Shown here piece by piece: positions 21,310 to 32,308 of a stretch of DNA of 64,000 nt. The notes beneath the pieces were generated by a model that saw only the letters and a program-made list of their open reading frames with translations, was not told the origin of the DNA and made no database searches. The DNA is taken from contig JASANE010028505.1 of assembly GCA_030248225.1 (NCBI GenBank), positions 1 to 64,000 of the forward strand, written 5' to 3'. The stretch is from Trileptium ribeirensis (lineage: Eukaryota > Nematoda > Enoplea > Enoplida > Thoracostomopsidae). Numbering within the stretch: the first letter of the stretch is position 1; every line of letters starts with the position of its first letter. A program made the position numbers and the translations under genes.

Positions 21310-23449
21310 TCAGCGCCTTGTATTTAATTCGTTGATATAGAAGCAGCCAATGAAGTTGCGCAAGACAGGACTTATATGTTCGTGTCGTCGAATGTGAGAA
21401 ATCATTCTCTGCACAATGTGCAGAAGATGACGAAGTGGCAAGAAGTATATAGACTGTAAACTGCCATACAATGCATTACAGTAATCAATTCGAGATGTAA
21501 CAAAACCTCTGGCGATTGAATGGGTTGTATCAACCTTTAGACGATTTCGAATTCTCCCAACTTCTAGTAGTTCCCACATGCAAGATTCTGCGAGTTCTGC
21601 GATATGTTTCTGAAATGTCAATTTCGTGTCTATAGTCACCTTTAGTAATATCTCTGTTGTATCTGTAGGATGTACAATTTCATCACCAATGTCAATAGAT
21701 CGGCCCACATATTGCTGGCGACTGAGATACATTTAGTCCACTTTTCGATTTGTTCAGCGTTAATTTGTTGTTACTAAACCAAGAGTTCAAGGAAACAAAT
21801 AAACGTTGCACCGATGACACTATATGAGCTTCTTCGAGGTATAGAAAGATTTATGTCACCAGCAATATCCTGAATGTCATCAGCATAGCTGCGGATATTT
21901 AAGCCAGCCGCCGCCACCAATTGGATCACCAAAGCGAGAAAGACGTTGAATAGCACTGGTCCAATGACGCTCCCTTAAAACACTCGCTCTGCAAGACTAT
22001 AGTCCTTGACATCGATCTCCTTAGTTGAACACGCTGTTCTCGATTTGTCAAACAAGTTTCGAACCACTTCAATGAGGAAGGTGGCACTCCGACGTCGTGA
22101 AATCGCTGAAGCATTATCGTATGATCTATTGTATCAAAAAAAGCAGATAGGTCCAGGCTCATGAGCAGAGTCACTTGTTTTCCTGCAAATGTTATCTGAA
22201 TATCGCTGCAAATTTTGACCAATGCAGTCTTTGTGGTCTTTGGGATATGCAGACCGGAATTTAAGAATGTAGTCGCTTATTTTTAAGGGGCTGATCAGCT
22301 GTCCCATCAGTACAGTTGACTGTGGAGTGACCCTTACCATATGCAGACAGAAATTTCTGAATGTGGTCGTTTATTTCAAAATGGCTGATCAGCTGTCCCA
22401 TCACTACCCGTTCCATAATTTTGGCACCGAAAGAGATATTTGAAATTGGACGAAAATTGTTCGTCATTAATGTCAGCATTTGGACGCTTAAAGTCGAGGA
22501 TGGATAATTGATGTCTTTTCCCTGTTGCTAAAAATTCCAGTTTCAATAGATCCGGTGATAAGGGCCGCAATCGGCCGAGCCAGGACAATTGCAAACTTCT
22601 TTATTGCTGCTGGTGGAAGGACATCTAGTGCGTATCATTTGGAATTGCTTTCTGTGATGAGAGTTGTGATGAAATGTTCGGGCACAGGACTCGGATGTAA
22701 TTGGGGACCCTCGTAATTCCCTGATGGTAACATTTGTTTTGATGAAGAAAACTGTGATCGAATAGCAATTGCTTTGTTTAGAAAATAACTAGCAAATTCG
22801 TCGACGCGGTCTGGTGACATAGGTGGTTGATTTTGTCGGTTGAACATAGCGTTTATGGCGTTCAAGTTTTTATTGTTGCAAACTGTATCCATTTTAGTCT
22901 TCCAATGATTGTTAAATTTTTGCTTACGGAGACGTCGATAGAGTTTATTTTGATTTTCATAATTTTGTCTGGCAAGTTGACATTGTGATCGTCACCAGGA
23001 ACGGTCGCACCGCCTGAGAACTGTCTTCGTTCGTCAACATTTCGTATCATATCAAGGTATGTCGGGGTGATCTTGAATTGTTCTCGAATAGATAGGAACT
23101 TGCTTTCCACAATGGCAAGTAATGAATCATAAAAATAGTTGACTCGGCCGTCTAGAGATCCATGCAAGGGCATCGAAAGCGGCGAAATAGCAGCCTGAAA
23201 GGCATAATCGTCAACAGGTGCACAGTTCCGACAGTTAATAGTAGTTGTTTGTCTTGTAATGTGAACATTACAGTTTATATTGGTTATGATTAAACGGTGG
23301 TGTGAGACAGTACAGTCTCTTCCTACAACTTCTGACACGACTGTGCTACCTGAGAAAGACATTACCAGATCTAGGGTGTTCTCGTGGTCATGAGTTTGTT
23401 CTCTACATGTTGAGTTAAAGGTAAATGTATTGACGATATTTAATATCAT
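21310..23449 (-). pseudogene. Broken endonuclease/reverse transcriptase coding region
   Basis: At least six frame segments are needed: 22862-23449, 22635-22892, 22261-22594, 21926-22222, 21774-21956 and 21310-21732. Palm motif A (LLMSLDLSAFFDTIDHT) and YADD (NIRSYADDIQDIA) are still readable. A stretch of about 95 bases around ATCAGCTGTCCCATCA is duplicated in tandem (near 22246-22320 and 22341-22405). The GQLIS..I.D.I.KF.SAY segment therefore appears twice. Confidence 0.82.
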
Positions 23450-23465
23450 TTACGATAAAATGCGT

Positions 23466-24003
23466 GCGCCAGGGCCCAATTATGTCACGCGTCCAACTCA
23501 ACTAGTTGTGCTGAACTATGGCTTAGCTGGACTACTATTGTACATATCTATAGCTTAGCTAGTCTTTAATATGACAAGCAGGGAGCTTAGCTAGGTTCTG
23601 CGTGACAAGCGTAGCGTCCGGCTGAACTGTCAATTGAGAAATTTTATTCAGTAATATGCTTAGTTAGTATAATAGCATTTTGTTCCGTAGTATTTTCACA
23701 CTAATTCTATGTTATATGTTTGTGTAAAAATAAACAATTAACGTTTTGGGCGGTACGCCGCTTTTGGGGCATTATTTAGATACGTATAGTAAAACCTAAT
23801 GTTCGCGGACTAAATATTCTCTGGCTTAAGTTATAGGGCTCAGCTAAACCCGTCGTGACAAAAGCACAGTCCGGCTCGACACTCGATGACAAATACACAG
23901 CCTAGCTAGGCTATTCAAAATTTTAGTCGTCGAGCTGGACTGTATGCGTGAGATTAATAGCTAGCCCATTTGAACGCGTGACATAAGTAGGACCATGCCC
24001 ACG
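23466..24003. mobile_element. MITE-like inverted-repeat insertion inside the LINE endonuclease
   Basis: The left end CGTGCGCCAGGGCCCAATTA followed by TGTCACGCGTCCAACTC is mirrored at the right end, whose reverse complement is CGTGGGCATGGTCCTACTTA followed by TGTCACGCGTTCAAATG. The inside is rich in GCTTAGCTGG/CTAGCTAGG motifs in both orientations and has no coding capacity. The endonuclease reading of the LINE stops on one side and resumes on the other. No clean target duplication was seen. Confidence 0.7.
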
Positions 24004-24259
24004 TATCTTATTATAAATGATATCAAAATATGTATAATATCAAATACATCTGTCATACTGGGTATATTAAAGTCCCCATAATCAATAGATAAAGCGAATC
24101 AGTTGCAATTATTGTCAATATATCAGTGAAGTCAATGAAAAATGCAGAAATGGTGTTTGTGGAGGCCGATAAACTACTAATATAGTTACTGAACGCCCAT
24201 TGGGTTTTTTGTTCTACATCTAAACTCTAAAGTTCCATACACAAGTCACATTTCCAAAA

Positions 24260-25440
24260 AGAATTCACCCAAGAACCAGATAAAACGATTTTATTACAAA
24301 ACCGCTGATATAGTATATTGCCGATTGCGGTATTGTTTTAAGACTTGAGACCCAGGTTACTAGAAATATAATTAGACCTATTACCCATGTTGTGCGGCAT
24401 TGTCCCCGATCGGGTAATAAATAACACTATATATGTAACAACTCGTTGAATAATCCTAACTCAAGTCGTATTCGGAAGGTTCGTGCCTCCATAGAGAAAT
24501 ACACTTTACTGATGAATGCGTGTATTTATCTCCCAGGCCGCAGCAGGTTAAGCTCAATATCCTCGATAGAGTTGAGACTGAGTTTGACTTGTCGCAGGAT
24601 ACGAATGTGTAGGTTTGTGTTCTGTTCCTCGGTCTTGAATCTCACTCACCAACTCTATTGAACTACCCCATACTAAGCTGGATCTATCTTCCCAAGTTCA
24701 GAAGGTCGCTTATTGAAATACATAAAATAATGAAACGTTTTATAATTTATGGGAGATTATTCTTCACAATATCTTTCGCCCTTAGCGATCTTAGTAAAAT
24801 CCGACATTAAAATGCCATGGGAAATCAAACACATCACAAATGTGATAATGTAATAACGCCGGTATCAATTAGTGCCGGTGTACAAATGTTGTATAGATGC
24901 ACACTAGCAATAAGCATCAGTTATATCGGTAATTGAAATTTCCAGATGAAGATCTATGACAAGCTGAGATCACTAGAACAAAGAATTAAAACCTTTGCGG
25001 TTCATTGAGGTCAGTCGCTAAAACTTAGCGGCGCATTTTATTATAAATTTTGTGAAATTCAACTGCATTACGTTTTGTAAGGAAACCGATCTGTGGGTGA
25101 TATAGCCTAGAATATAGCCCTGCGCTGTACAGAAATCTTTATAACTTGCGGCATTCCACAAAGTATGATGTGGGGGGCTCCCGACTAATAATGTGGAAGG
25201 CTTTGTGAGGTTCTTTACTTCTTGCCATTGGGAACAATTTAGTAAAGGTTGGCACAAATATACCAAATTTGAGCTAAAATTTTAGCAAAATAAGGAAAAA
25301 TTAGCAAAATTCAAGGACGTTTAGTGCTTTTTCCCTGGAGGTAAGGGCAAAGACTCGTCTGCCCGAAGTGATAAAAAAATTCTAAAAATGTGAGGGGCAT
25401 CCTTGCGTGAAGGGCGCCCAATTTCGGGTATGGGGGACCT
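24260..25440. other. Noncoding stretch
   Basis: No gene or clear element. Small open frames on both strands lack domains. A segment with AGCAAAATTTAGGGAAA-like AT-rich sequence near 25260-25330 resembles stretches at 3570-3660 and 56150-56260, hinting at another old dispersed repeat. Confidence 0.4.
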
Positions 25441-25449
25441 CAACGCTGG

Positions 25450-25700
25450 CTCCGCAGGCTTAGGTCAAAATGGATTTTTTCAATGTCCTATGAGTCCCAA
25501 CATACATTAAATGGACAATATTTTGCTCACACTTATTAATAATAGGTGTTATTGATTTTATTTTGTAGAGCAATTCGTCAACTATGTAGCTGTACACCGC
25601 TAAGTACGCAATAACGCGTATATTTTTAATCAACTGTTCTAGCAACAATTCAGCTCATTATTCAAAGTTTATGCACATTTAAGCTGTGACGTCTCTCTAA
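25450..25700. repeat. Modular dispersed repeat (copy 2, short)
   Basis: Contains TAGGTCAAAATGGATTTTTT, TATTTTGTAGAGCAATTCG, GCTGTACACCGC and ACGTCTCTCTAAATT. It matches the middle and end modules of the copies at 4560-5150 and 47010-47790, but with fewer submodules. Confidence 0.65.
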
Positions 25701-26235
25701 ATTGCGTATTTAAAACTCATAATTTGCCAAATTGGGCTAGCATCCTGTGTCTGCGCGTGTTTACCAACTTTTTCTTTACACTTATATCTTGACGCCATGG
25801 GAGCGGCTATTTCAGCGCTTTTTTCACGGGCTACTGATGATACATTATTTTGACGCGGCAGATGTATGTTGTTGCGACGTAAAATGTACATCTATACTTG
25901 GGCTCTCCAAGTTCGGGCCCTCCTGTTTTTTTTAATATTGTTCTGGTTTCTCCATCGAAAATCTGGAGCCCTGGCTCATTCTGTCATAAAATTTCGGGCC
26001 TGCTTCAATTCCTCGGGTATATTTTTGTTCCCCTGGCAAAACACCCTCGGTTGCCAGAAAATTAATTTTTAATCGAAAATTTATTAGAAGTCTAACATTT
26101 CACAAATGAAATAATTTGGGTCAAATTCATTTTAACCTCATTGAATGGCGTCCTGGAGTTTCTGACTGATCAGAATTACATAGCTATGTTAACAATTTCT
26201 GTGAAAAGTTGAAATGACGTTTTGTAGTTTTGTAA

Positions 26236-27184
26236 CTAGCTGAACCGTCCGGCAGCGGGAACGTTAACATACGGAAAATAATTACCTAATTCTAAGGAAA
26301 AGGATAAGGTAATTAAATAAACGTACTCGTCGAACCGTCCGGCGGTTACGTACCAACCCAAAAGGTAAAGTGATATCAATTACTCTGGATCTATCTGTGA
26401 ACCATCCGGCGTTGGTAGCTCTAAGGAAACTAAATAGTGTAATTCTAAGGCAGAGGTTAAGGTACTCAGATAAAGGTACGGATCGAACCCTCCGGCGATT
26501 TCGTGCCAACCTCAAAAGAGGAACTTATAAGGAAGTACTTACGTAAATCTAAGGCAAAGGTTGAGGTATTCAAATAAACGTACAGATCAAACCGTCCGGC
26601 GGACTCGTACAAACCTCAAGAGGAATTGGTTATTCATACCCTAATCACAAGTACTAAATAACTTACTCAGAATAATATTGCGCTGAAAAGTGAGTCTGAT
26701 AGAAAATATTTAGTACAAGGCTTACGAAAATCGTATGCCACAGATTTTTAATCACGGAGTGTCAAGAATATTTGGAATTCAAATATTAGAGTGGCGAGAA
26801 TAAGTATATTGGAAGTGGTCAAACACTTGGAGGTCATAAAACCAGGTGCTTATGTAGTGCGTTACGTGGAACCGAACCGCACTATCAATTGTGAAATTTA
26901 CTAACGTTGAGTAAAACTGCTAACGTCGGCTGGTTTGACTTTATCTCGGAATCAAGTGCTGAGCAAATCGAATAGTCACGCAGCCGCGCCATAGGAAATA
27001 AAAATACGCTTACCTAAATAACGCACGCCAAGGAACAATCAATAATCCCCACCGGCATACTACTGGCCACGCGTACGGACCACATATCTTCGAGTGACGA
27101 ATCCCGCCCCAATTTAATAATCCCATAGCCCCCATAAGAAATTATAGTTCAACCCCATCCACATCAAAACGAAATAAAATAATA
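26236..27184 (+). mobile_element. LTR-like repeat, 5' copy of the gag-like element
   Basis: Begins CTAGCTGAACCGTCCGGCAG and carries several degenerate subrepeats, each with a core such as GAACCGTCCGGCGGTTACGT, between 26236 and 26640. A unique part follows (CTAATCACAAGTACTAAATA, GGAGGTCATAA, CACGCAGCCGCGCCATAGG, GCGTACGGACCACATATCTT) ending near the ATAAAATAAT stretch at 27180. The part from about 26590 on is repeated at 29080-29697 in direct orientation, which is the classic LTR arrangement. The subrepeats resemble an enhancer-like or unstable array inside an LTR. Confidence 0.82.
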
Positions 27185-27479
27185 TGTTGACCACGAAGTC
27201 GTGTGAAAGTGGGGAACAATTTTAATAAAATAAGTTGGTCAGTATTTTCGCAAAAATTAAAATCGACCCCAGTCCCACATAAGCCAAAATAAAAATTGCT
27301 TATATTATAGTAAAAACTAATAGTCTACATAATCAGGATGAATTACATAAGTCCAGCCTAAAATTTAAAACACCAAATTCCACTCCAAGGAACGCCACCT
27401 GGAATAAACGCAGTCAAACATAAAACTGCATAAAACGCATAAACTGTTAGTCAAACCCAAAAATACCAATAGCGATGAT

Positions 27480-29155
27480 TAAATGTCGCACAATACAACA
27501 AAAGACCTTGAAGAGATAATGCGCGAGTTCGACCCAAAATCACCGGAACCGAAAAGAAACGAAGAGGAAAGCTTGCAACAAACGTATACTGAAACGTTTT
27601 ACGAAGAAGCAAGCACAGAGGAACTGTTTTCAAATATGAGAAACCCGGAAAAAGATATCCGGAGTACCATACAAAAGTTGCAATGCCAATACAAAAACAA
27701 TTACAGTTCGTAGAAAGGCATGTAGGATTAACAGAAGAAATACAACAGTTCTGTCAAAATATTGAACCGAGCGAACCAAAAATTCCGTTGGGTCAGCCAA
27801 GAACGGAATCGCGAAATACGGATGATGACGAAATAACGATAATTCGACAAAATATGGGCAGCCAGCAAGAACAATCGAGAGAGCAAAACCAAAATGATTA
27901 TCGACTGAAAATTGTAATTTAAGGCGTACAATACGAAGGACCTTTCAATATGGGTCAAATATATACAACATCGCCGAGTAGCAACAACAGGGTACAAACG
28001 AAAGTAATAACAATTGCGAGTAACGATCAAGTAATAACTAATGCAGAACGGAGTACGATCGAAATTCAGCAAATAATGGAACAACAACAATCAGTGACAA
28101 TCAATAAAGTAAATGGAATTCAAAATGGAGCTCAAAGTGAAATCAGCCAAATGGATGTAAACCAACATCAATTCGGGGCACTCTGGAGACAAATGAACGT
28201 GTGTCGAAATCAAAACAATCTTAATCAATTTGATATGAACCGTAATCAAAACGGTATATATAAATCGAAATGAACTTGGTCAGATACAAAGGCAAAACAA
28301 TCAAATCGATTCAAACGATGATCAGTGGGGTATGCTTGAAGAACAAAGTAATATAAACCAACTACGATCCAAACCTAACAATGACCAAACGAATTACAAT
28401 CAATGTGGTATGCATGAACAGTTAATTAACACAAACAGAGTACAGTCTGATCCGAATCATAATCAATTGATAAACTCAATACAAACAAACAAGCAACCTA
28501 ATCAAATGCAAATGGATGCAAACAAAGAACGAGGCAGCACAAACTATATGAACGTATGGAATCAAATACGAGTATTACACGTAATAAACAGTGTTACAAA
28601 CCAAATGGCGAGCACGTACAATCGAATACAATTTCCGTATATAACAACGAATGGCGGCGCTTTCCAAACAATGAATACTTGGAACCAACATCAAGGAATA
28701 GCAACCGGTGCAATTCAAGATGAGGCATATCAATATTACGGTACAACACCAATTGCCCCACAAAGCAATCAGACGCCATTCGTTACGAATAATTCAATGA
28801 TCAACCATGGAGTACCACTAGCAACGGCAACATCATATATGTACCAACCAATATCAACAGCCACAGCAATCAATGATGAATCAAAATCGAGGTCAACAAA
28901 ACAATGACCTAGTGACATTGAACCAACAATTAATTGAAGCGTTGATCAAGGTGGCAACCAAAGAATTGCCACAAACACCAAACGTAATGGCCAAGCAATT
29001 TTGGTCAAACTGGAAAATGAGGTGCGCAATTTACAGTCGTACAAAGGCGAAACAAGCTTTGAAAAATTCCGTAAGGAATGTGACCGAACCGTCCGGCGGT
29101 TACGTACAAACCTCACAAGAGGACTTGGTAATACATACCCTAATCACAAGTACTA
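27480..29155 (+). pseudogene. Asn/Gln-rich gag-like coding region, broken
   Basis: A series of frames between the two LTR-like repeats: 27483-27713, 27683-28273 with a TAA at 27920-27922, 28332-28907, 28873-29030 and a shifted frame ending at the TAA 29153-29155. Composition is acidic at first (DLEEIMREFDPKSPEPK), then very rich in Asn and Gln (NQMQMDANKE, SNQTPFVTNN). The C-terminus is charged (LVKLENEVRNLQSYKG, FEKFRKECDRTVRRL). No zinc knuckle, protease, reverse transcriptase or integrase was seen. The position between LTR-like repeats suggests a gag-type structural protein, but I do not recognise the family. At least three frameshifts and one stop make it inactive. Confidence 0.7.
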
Positions 29156-29697
29156 AATAACTCAATCAGAATAATAGTGCGCTGAAAAGTGAGTCAGAGA
29201 AAATATTTAGTACAAGGCTTAGTCACGAAAATCGTATGCTTTCAAGGTGCCACAGGCTTTTAATCACGGATTGTCAAGAATATTTCGAATTCGAATATTA
29301 GAGTGGCGAGAATAGGTATATTGAAAGTGGTCAAACACTTGGAGGTCATAAGACCAGATGCTTATGTAGAGCGTTACGTGGAACCGAACCGCATTATTAA
29401 TTGGTGTGCAATTTACTAACGTTGAGTAAAACTTCTAACTTCGTCTGGTTTCACTTGATATCGGAATCAAGTGCTGGGGAAGTCGAACAGTCACGCAGCC
29501 GCGCCATAGGAAATAAAATTACGTGGACCGAAATAACACGCGCCAAGGAACAATCAATAACCCCCACTTGCATACTACTGGCCACTCGTACGGACCACAT
29601 ATCTTCGAGTGACGAATCCCGCCCCAATTTAATAATCCGATAGCCGCCATAAGAAATTATAGTCCAACCCCCACCCCCATCAAAATAAAATAAAATA
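29080..29697 (+). mobile_element. LTR-like repeat, 3' copy (lacks the subrepeat array)
   Basis: Direct repeat of 26590-27184 (shared ACCGTCCGGCGG, CATACCCTAATCACAAGTAC, TGGAACCGAACCGCA, CACGCAGCCGCGCCATAGGA, TCGAGTGACGAATCCCGCC). The 5' array of subrepeats present in the upstream copy is absent. The homology starts inside the C-terminal codons of the gag-like frame. Confidence 0.8.
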
Positions 29698-30189
29698 AGT
29701 TTGTGTCGGAAGTTCCCTAGGCTATCATTCAGGTAGTCTTATATAATTGATATCTCTAAATGCGAGTTATGTCACAACGGAACGCACGTTTATCTACATT
29801 ATGCGATAATTCCAACTCCCTAGTCTGTAGCCATCCGACATGAGGCAGGCCGATCAATACAGAGGCTGGCTATCCGAATGTTCAATCCGCAATGTGTAAA
29901 CGCTTCTATCACACCGCACCAAAATGTGGGAATATATCGCAGGCCATACATAAGGAGCTAATGAACCCACAAAGCCGTTTTCTGGGTATGCATTAGCTGT
30001 CTACCTTACACAAAGAGCTTGTTTGACAGTGTGAACCGCAATACAGAGTGCGTTGCAAAAATGTCGGAAGAGATAAAAGCTGCATATACGCGAAATTGTT
30101 GATCGTGCTTTGGTGCCGTCAACTCAATGCGGTACGGGACAACAAGGATCAAGATATGTACCTCCATTTTCGACCGAATCAAGTAATGT

Positions 30190-30890
30190 GGTAACTGGTT
30201 GGTCGCAACCATTTAAAGTGGTCGATGAAGCAGTGCGAGAGTTGAATGATCGAAATGTCCGAAAGTCAAACAATCATTATTGGTCTAGCTGAAATGGGTG
30301 ATGATAATGTAATTTTTGATGATTTGATGACAGCCACTAGAACGCCTAAAACAAACTACAAGGTCATTAGTCTGACACGAATCGGTAAACCTGCCGCTTT
30401 AACTCTTAGCCATACGATCACTAATTCTAATGTACCACCATGTCCGCTCAAATTAGTACATGAAAATAGCGATCAACCTCGCATCATTCTTCGTAATTGT
30501 TTTAACCTGGCAGAGTGCACCGATGATCGGTTCAACCAGGTTACTGTGTAACCTGACCTAACTCCCATTCAGCGAGAAGCTGACAAGGCTTTATACGCTG
30601 AATGTAAGCGACGGAAGGAGTCAGGCGAGAATGTTGTTATCTACCGTGGAAGAATCATACCCAAAAGAGAGATATCCCGTAGGCGTGACTTACAACAACA
30701 AAGTGGAGTTCATTTGGAAAGACAACAAACGTATGCGCTGACTACGGTGGGTCGCCTCCATGAAGTGCCCTCCAACGGGGAGCCAGCGGTATCACATCAA
30801 CATCAACCGCAACAGCGTCAACAACAACCGCAACCACAGCCTCACCATCAACAACAAACAAATGACCCAAACGAATTGTTCGGTCAGTAG
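30190..30890 (+). pseudogene. LINE ORF1-like protein with one stop
   Basis: The frame ending at the TAG 30888-30890 is open from 30246 except for a TAA at 30549-30551. It has the standard CR1-type ORF1 order: VVDEAVRELNDRNVRKS (in a neighbouring frame, so a frameshift near 30265), IIIGLAEMGDDN, VISLTRIGKP, CPLKLVHENSDQPRIILRN, PDLTPIQREADKALYAECKR, RKESGENVVIYRGRIIPK. It then ends in a His/Gln-rich tail (HQHQPQQRQQQPQPQPHHQQ). Such ORF1 proteins bind nucleic acid and package the LINE RNA. The stop sits just before PDLTP. Confidence 0.85.
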
Positions 30891-31099
30891 CTTCTGAGCT
30901 GCTGACCGATAATAGTAATGACCATGAAATACGCGTTGATAACAATGTTATAAACGATTATACTATTAATGTTTGTAATATCCTAACGCCTAACTACTCT
31001 ACTTCACCTCAAAGTAATGTCTTCTTAAAATGTGACTGATTTCCTTAATATAAGTGCTACACAGAGGGTGACAGAAATTAATGCGAACTCAAGGCAATG

Positions 31100-31760
31100 T
31101 TCATTTATTACTAGTATAATAACAAATGTTCAGTCACTAGTCCCAAAATTGGAATACTTAACCTTATTCTGGCATAATACATGTCCGTGTAACAGAAACA
31201 TGGTGTCATACTTTAATTTTGGACTCAGAAATAGCTATTCCTAATTATGTAACATACAGATCTGACATACAGACACATATCGGAATTATTATCTATGTAA
31301 GTAATGTAATAATGTCACGTCCTTCTTGTATTGATACATCCAATTATTCTGACAGTGTTTGCTGTGAAGTTTATAACAGTAATAATAATGAACCAATTTT
31401 ATTAATGTGCATTTATATGTCACCAAACAACACTGTCGAGGATAATATTCGCCTTTACTCCGTTATTATAACAGCTACTACTGTGCTTCCACGAGTTATC
31501 TTATGAGGCGATTTTAACTTCAAAGATATAAACTGGTCAAATATGACGTGGCCAACTCCGTGTAATAAGTTCATGGAATATGTTCTCGACTGTAATTTGA
31601 GTTAATATATTAATACTCCTACTCGTTTTAATAGTATAGCCGACTTACTATTTAGTACCGTTATTGGTCTAATAGGCGGTGTAAATACCTGCGAACCAAT
31701 CCGTCGTTCTGATCATTTAACAGTGTGTTTTCAAATCTAATCGCTTCACAAAAGTATTGA
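31100..31760 (+). pseudogene. LINE endonuclease domain, broken
   Basis: Recognisable blocks are TNVQSLVPKLEYL, VTETW followed by ILDSEIAIPNYVTYRSD, GIIIYVSN, LMCIYMSPN, then GDFNFKDINW preceded by TGA at 31504-31506, then NTPTRFNSIADLLF and RRSDHLTV. These match the AP-endonuclease fold of LINEs (N-ES/T catalytic segment, GDFN, SDH). The frame changes at about 31190 and carries at least two stops. Confidence 0.82.
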
Positions 31761-32308
31761 CCGTTCTGCTGGATTTTGTTGGGCAAGATGTGAATGGAGA
31801 AATTTGTACTATTATTTATCGCGTAAATTAAGAACATTCAATCCTCCGTCAGTAATTAGTGGTTGGGAACTGCTAAAAATGTTTTGATAGATGGAATTAA
31901 CCAGTTCTGCCCAATTCGTCTTCAAACGACTCTGCGCTCACGACCAGCTTGGGCAGATTATCATGCATGGTTATCTACAAAAAGGCAGCGTAATGCATAT
32001 AGGTCTTATTCCCGTAACAGAAACGAGATAACATGGGCTCGATTTTGTCAACTTAGAGTTGTATGTGATCATGAAATTCGTTCATCTAAAATGAAGTATC
32101 AACGTAAACTTGCAAATAAATTGAGCAGTAAACCAAAATCCTTTTAGAATTATACTAAATCACGGCTTAAAAGTCATTTTTTACCTGGACGATTAATAGA
32201 TGCGACCGTTGACTTTTTATCGCAGATGATTTTGCAAATCCTAGCCTTTCAATAACCATTTTTCCACCGTCTTCAACAATGCTATAATATGATAACCAAC
32301 CTCTACCG

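Larger units (their letters stand above)
20940..24250 (-). mobile_element. Decayed CR1-like LINE on the minus strand, split by a MITE
   Basis: Reading down from 24250: endonuclease pieces (VVYRPPQTPF near 24150, then a FTDILTIIATDSLYLLIMG frame near 24080), an inserted inverted-repeat element at about 23466-24003, then the endonuclease end (THDHENTLDLVMS, VVGRDCTVSHHRL) at 23449-23260. The linker and reverse transcriptase follow (FRPISNISFGAKIMERVV, LLMSLDLSAFFDTIDH, IRSYADDIQD, then SRIDYCNALYGSL and VLRNFIG) down to about 21310, and a 3' region ends at the ATA microsatellite. Many frameshifts and stops are present. This is a different family from the two plus-strand LINEs (SYADD and DYCNALYGSL rather than FADD). 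Confidence 0.85.

Noticed and set aside
17888..31506. TGA recoded as Trp or Cys in this organism
   Set aside because: Some LINE stops are TGA at expected Trp or Cys positions, but TAA and TAG also interrupt these ORFs. The host genes do not need TGA as a sense codon, so ordinary decay is simpler.
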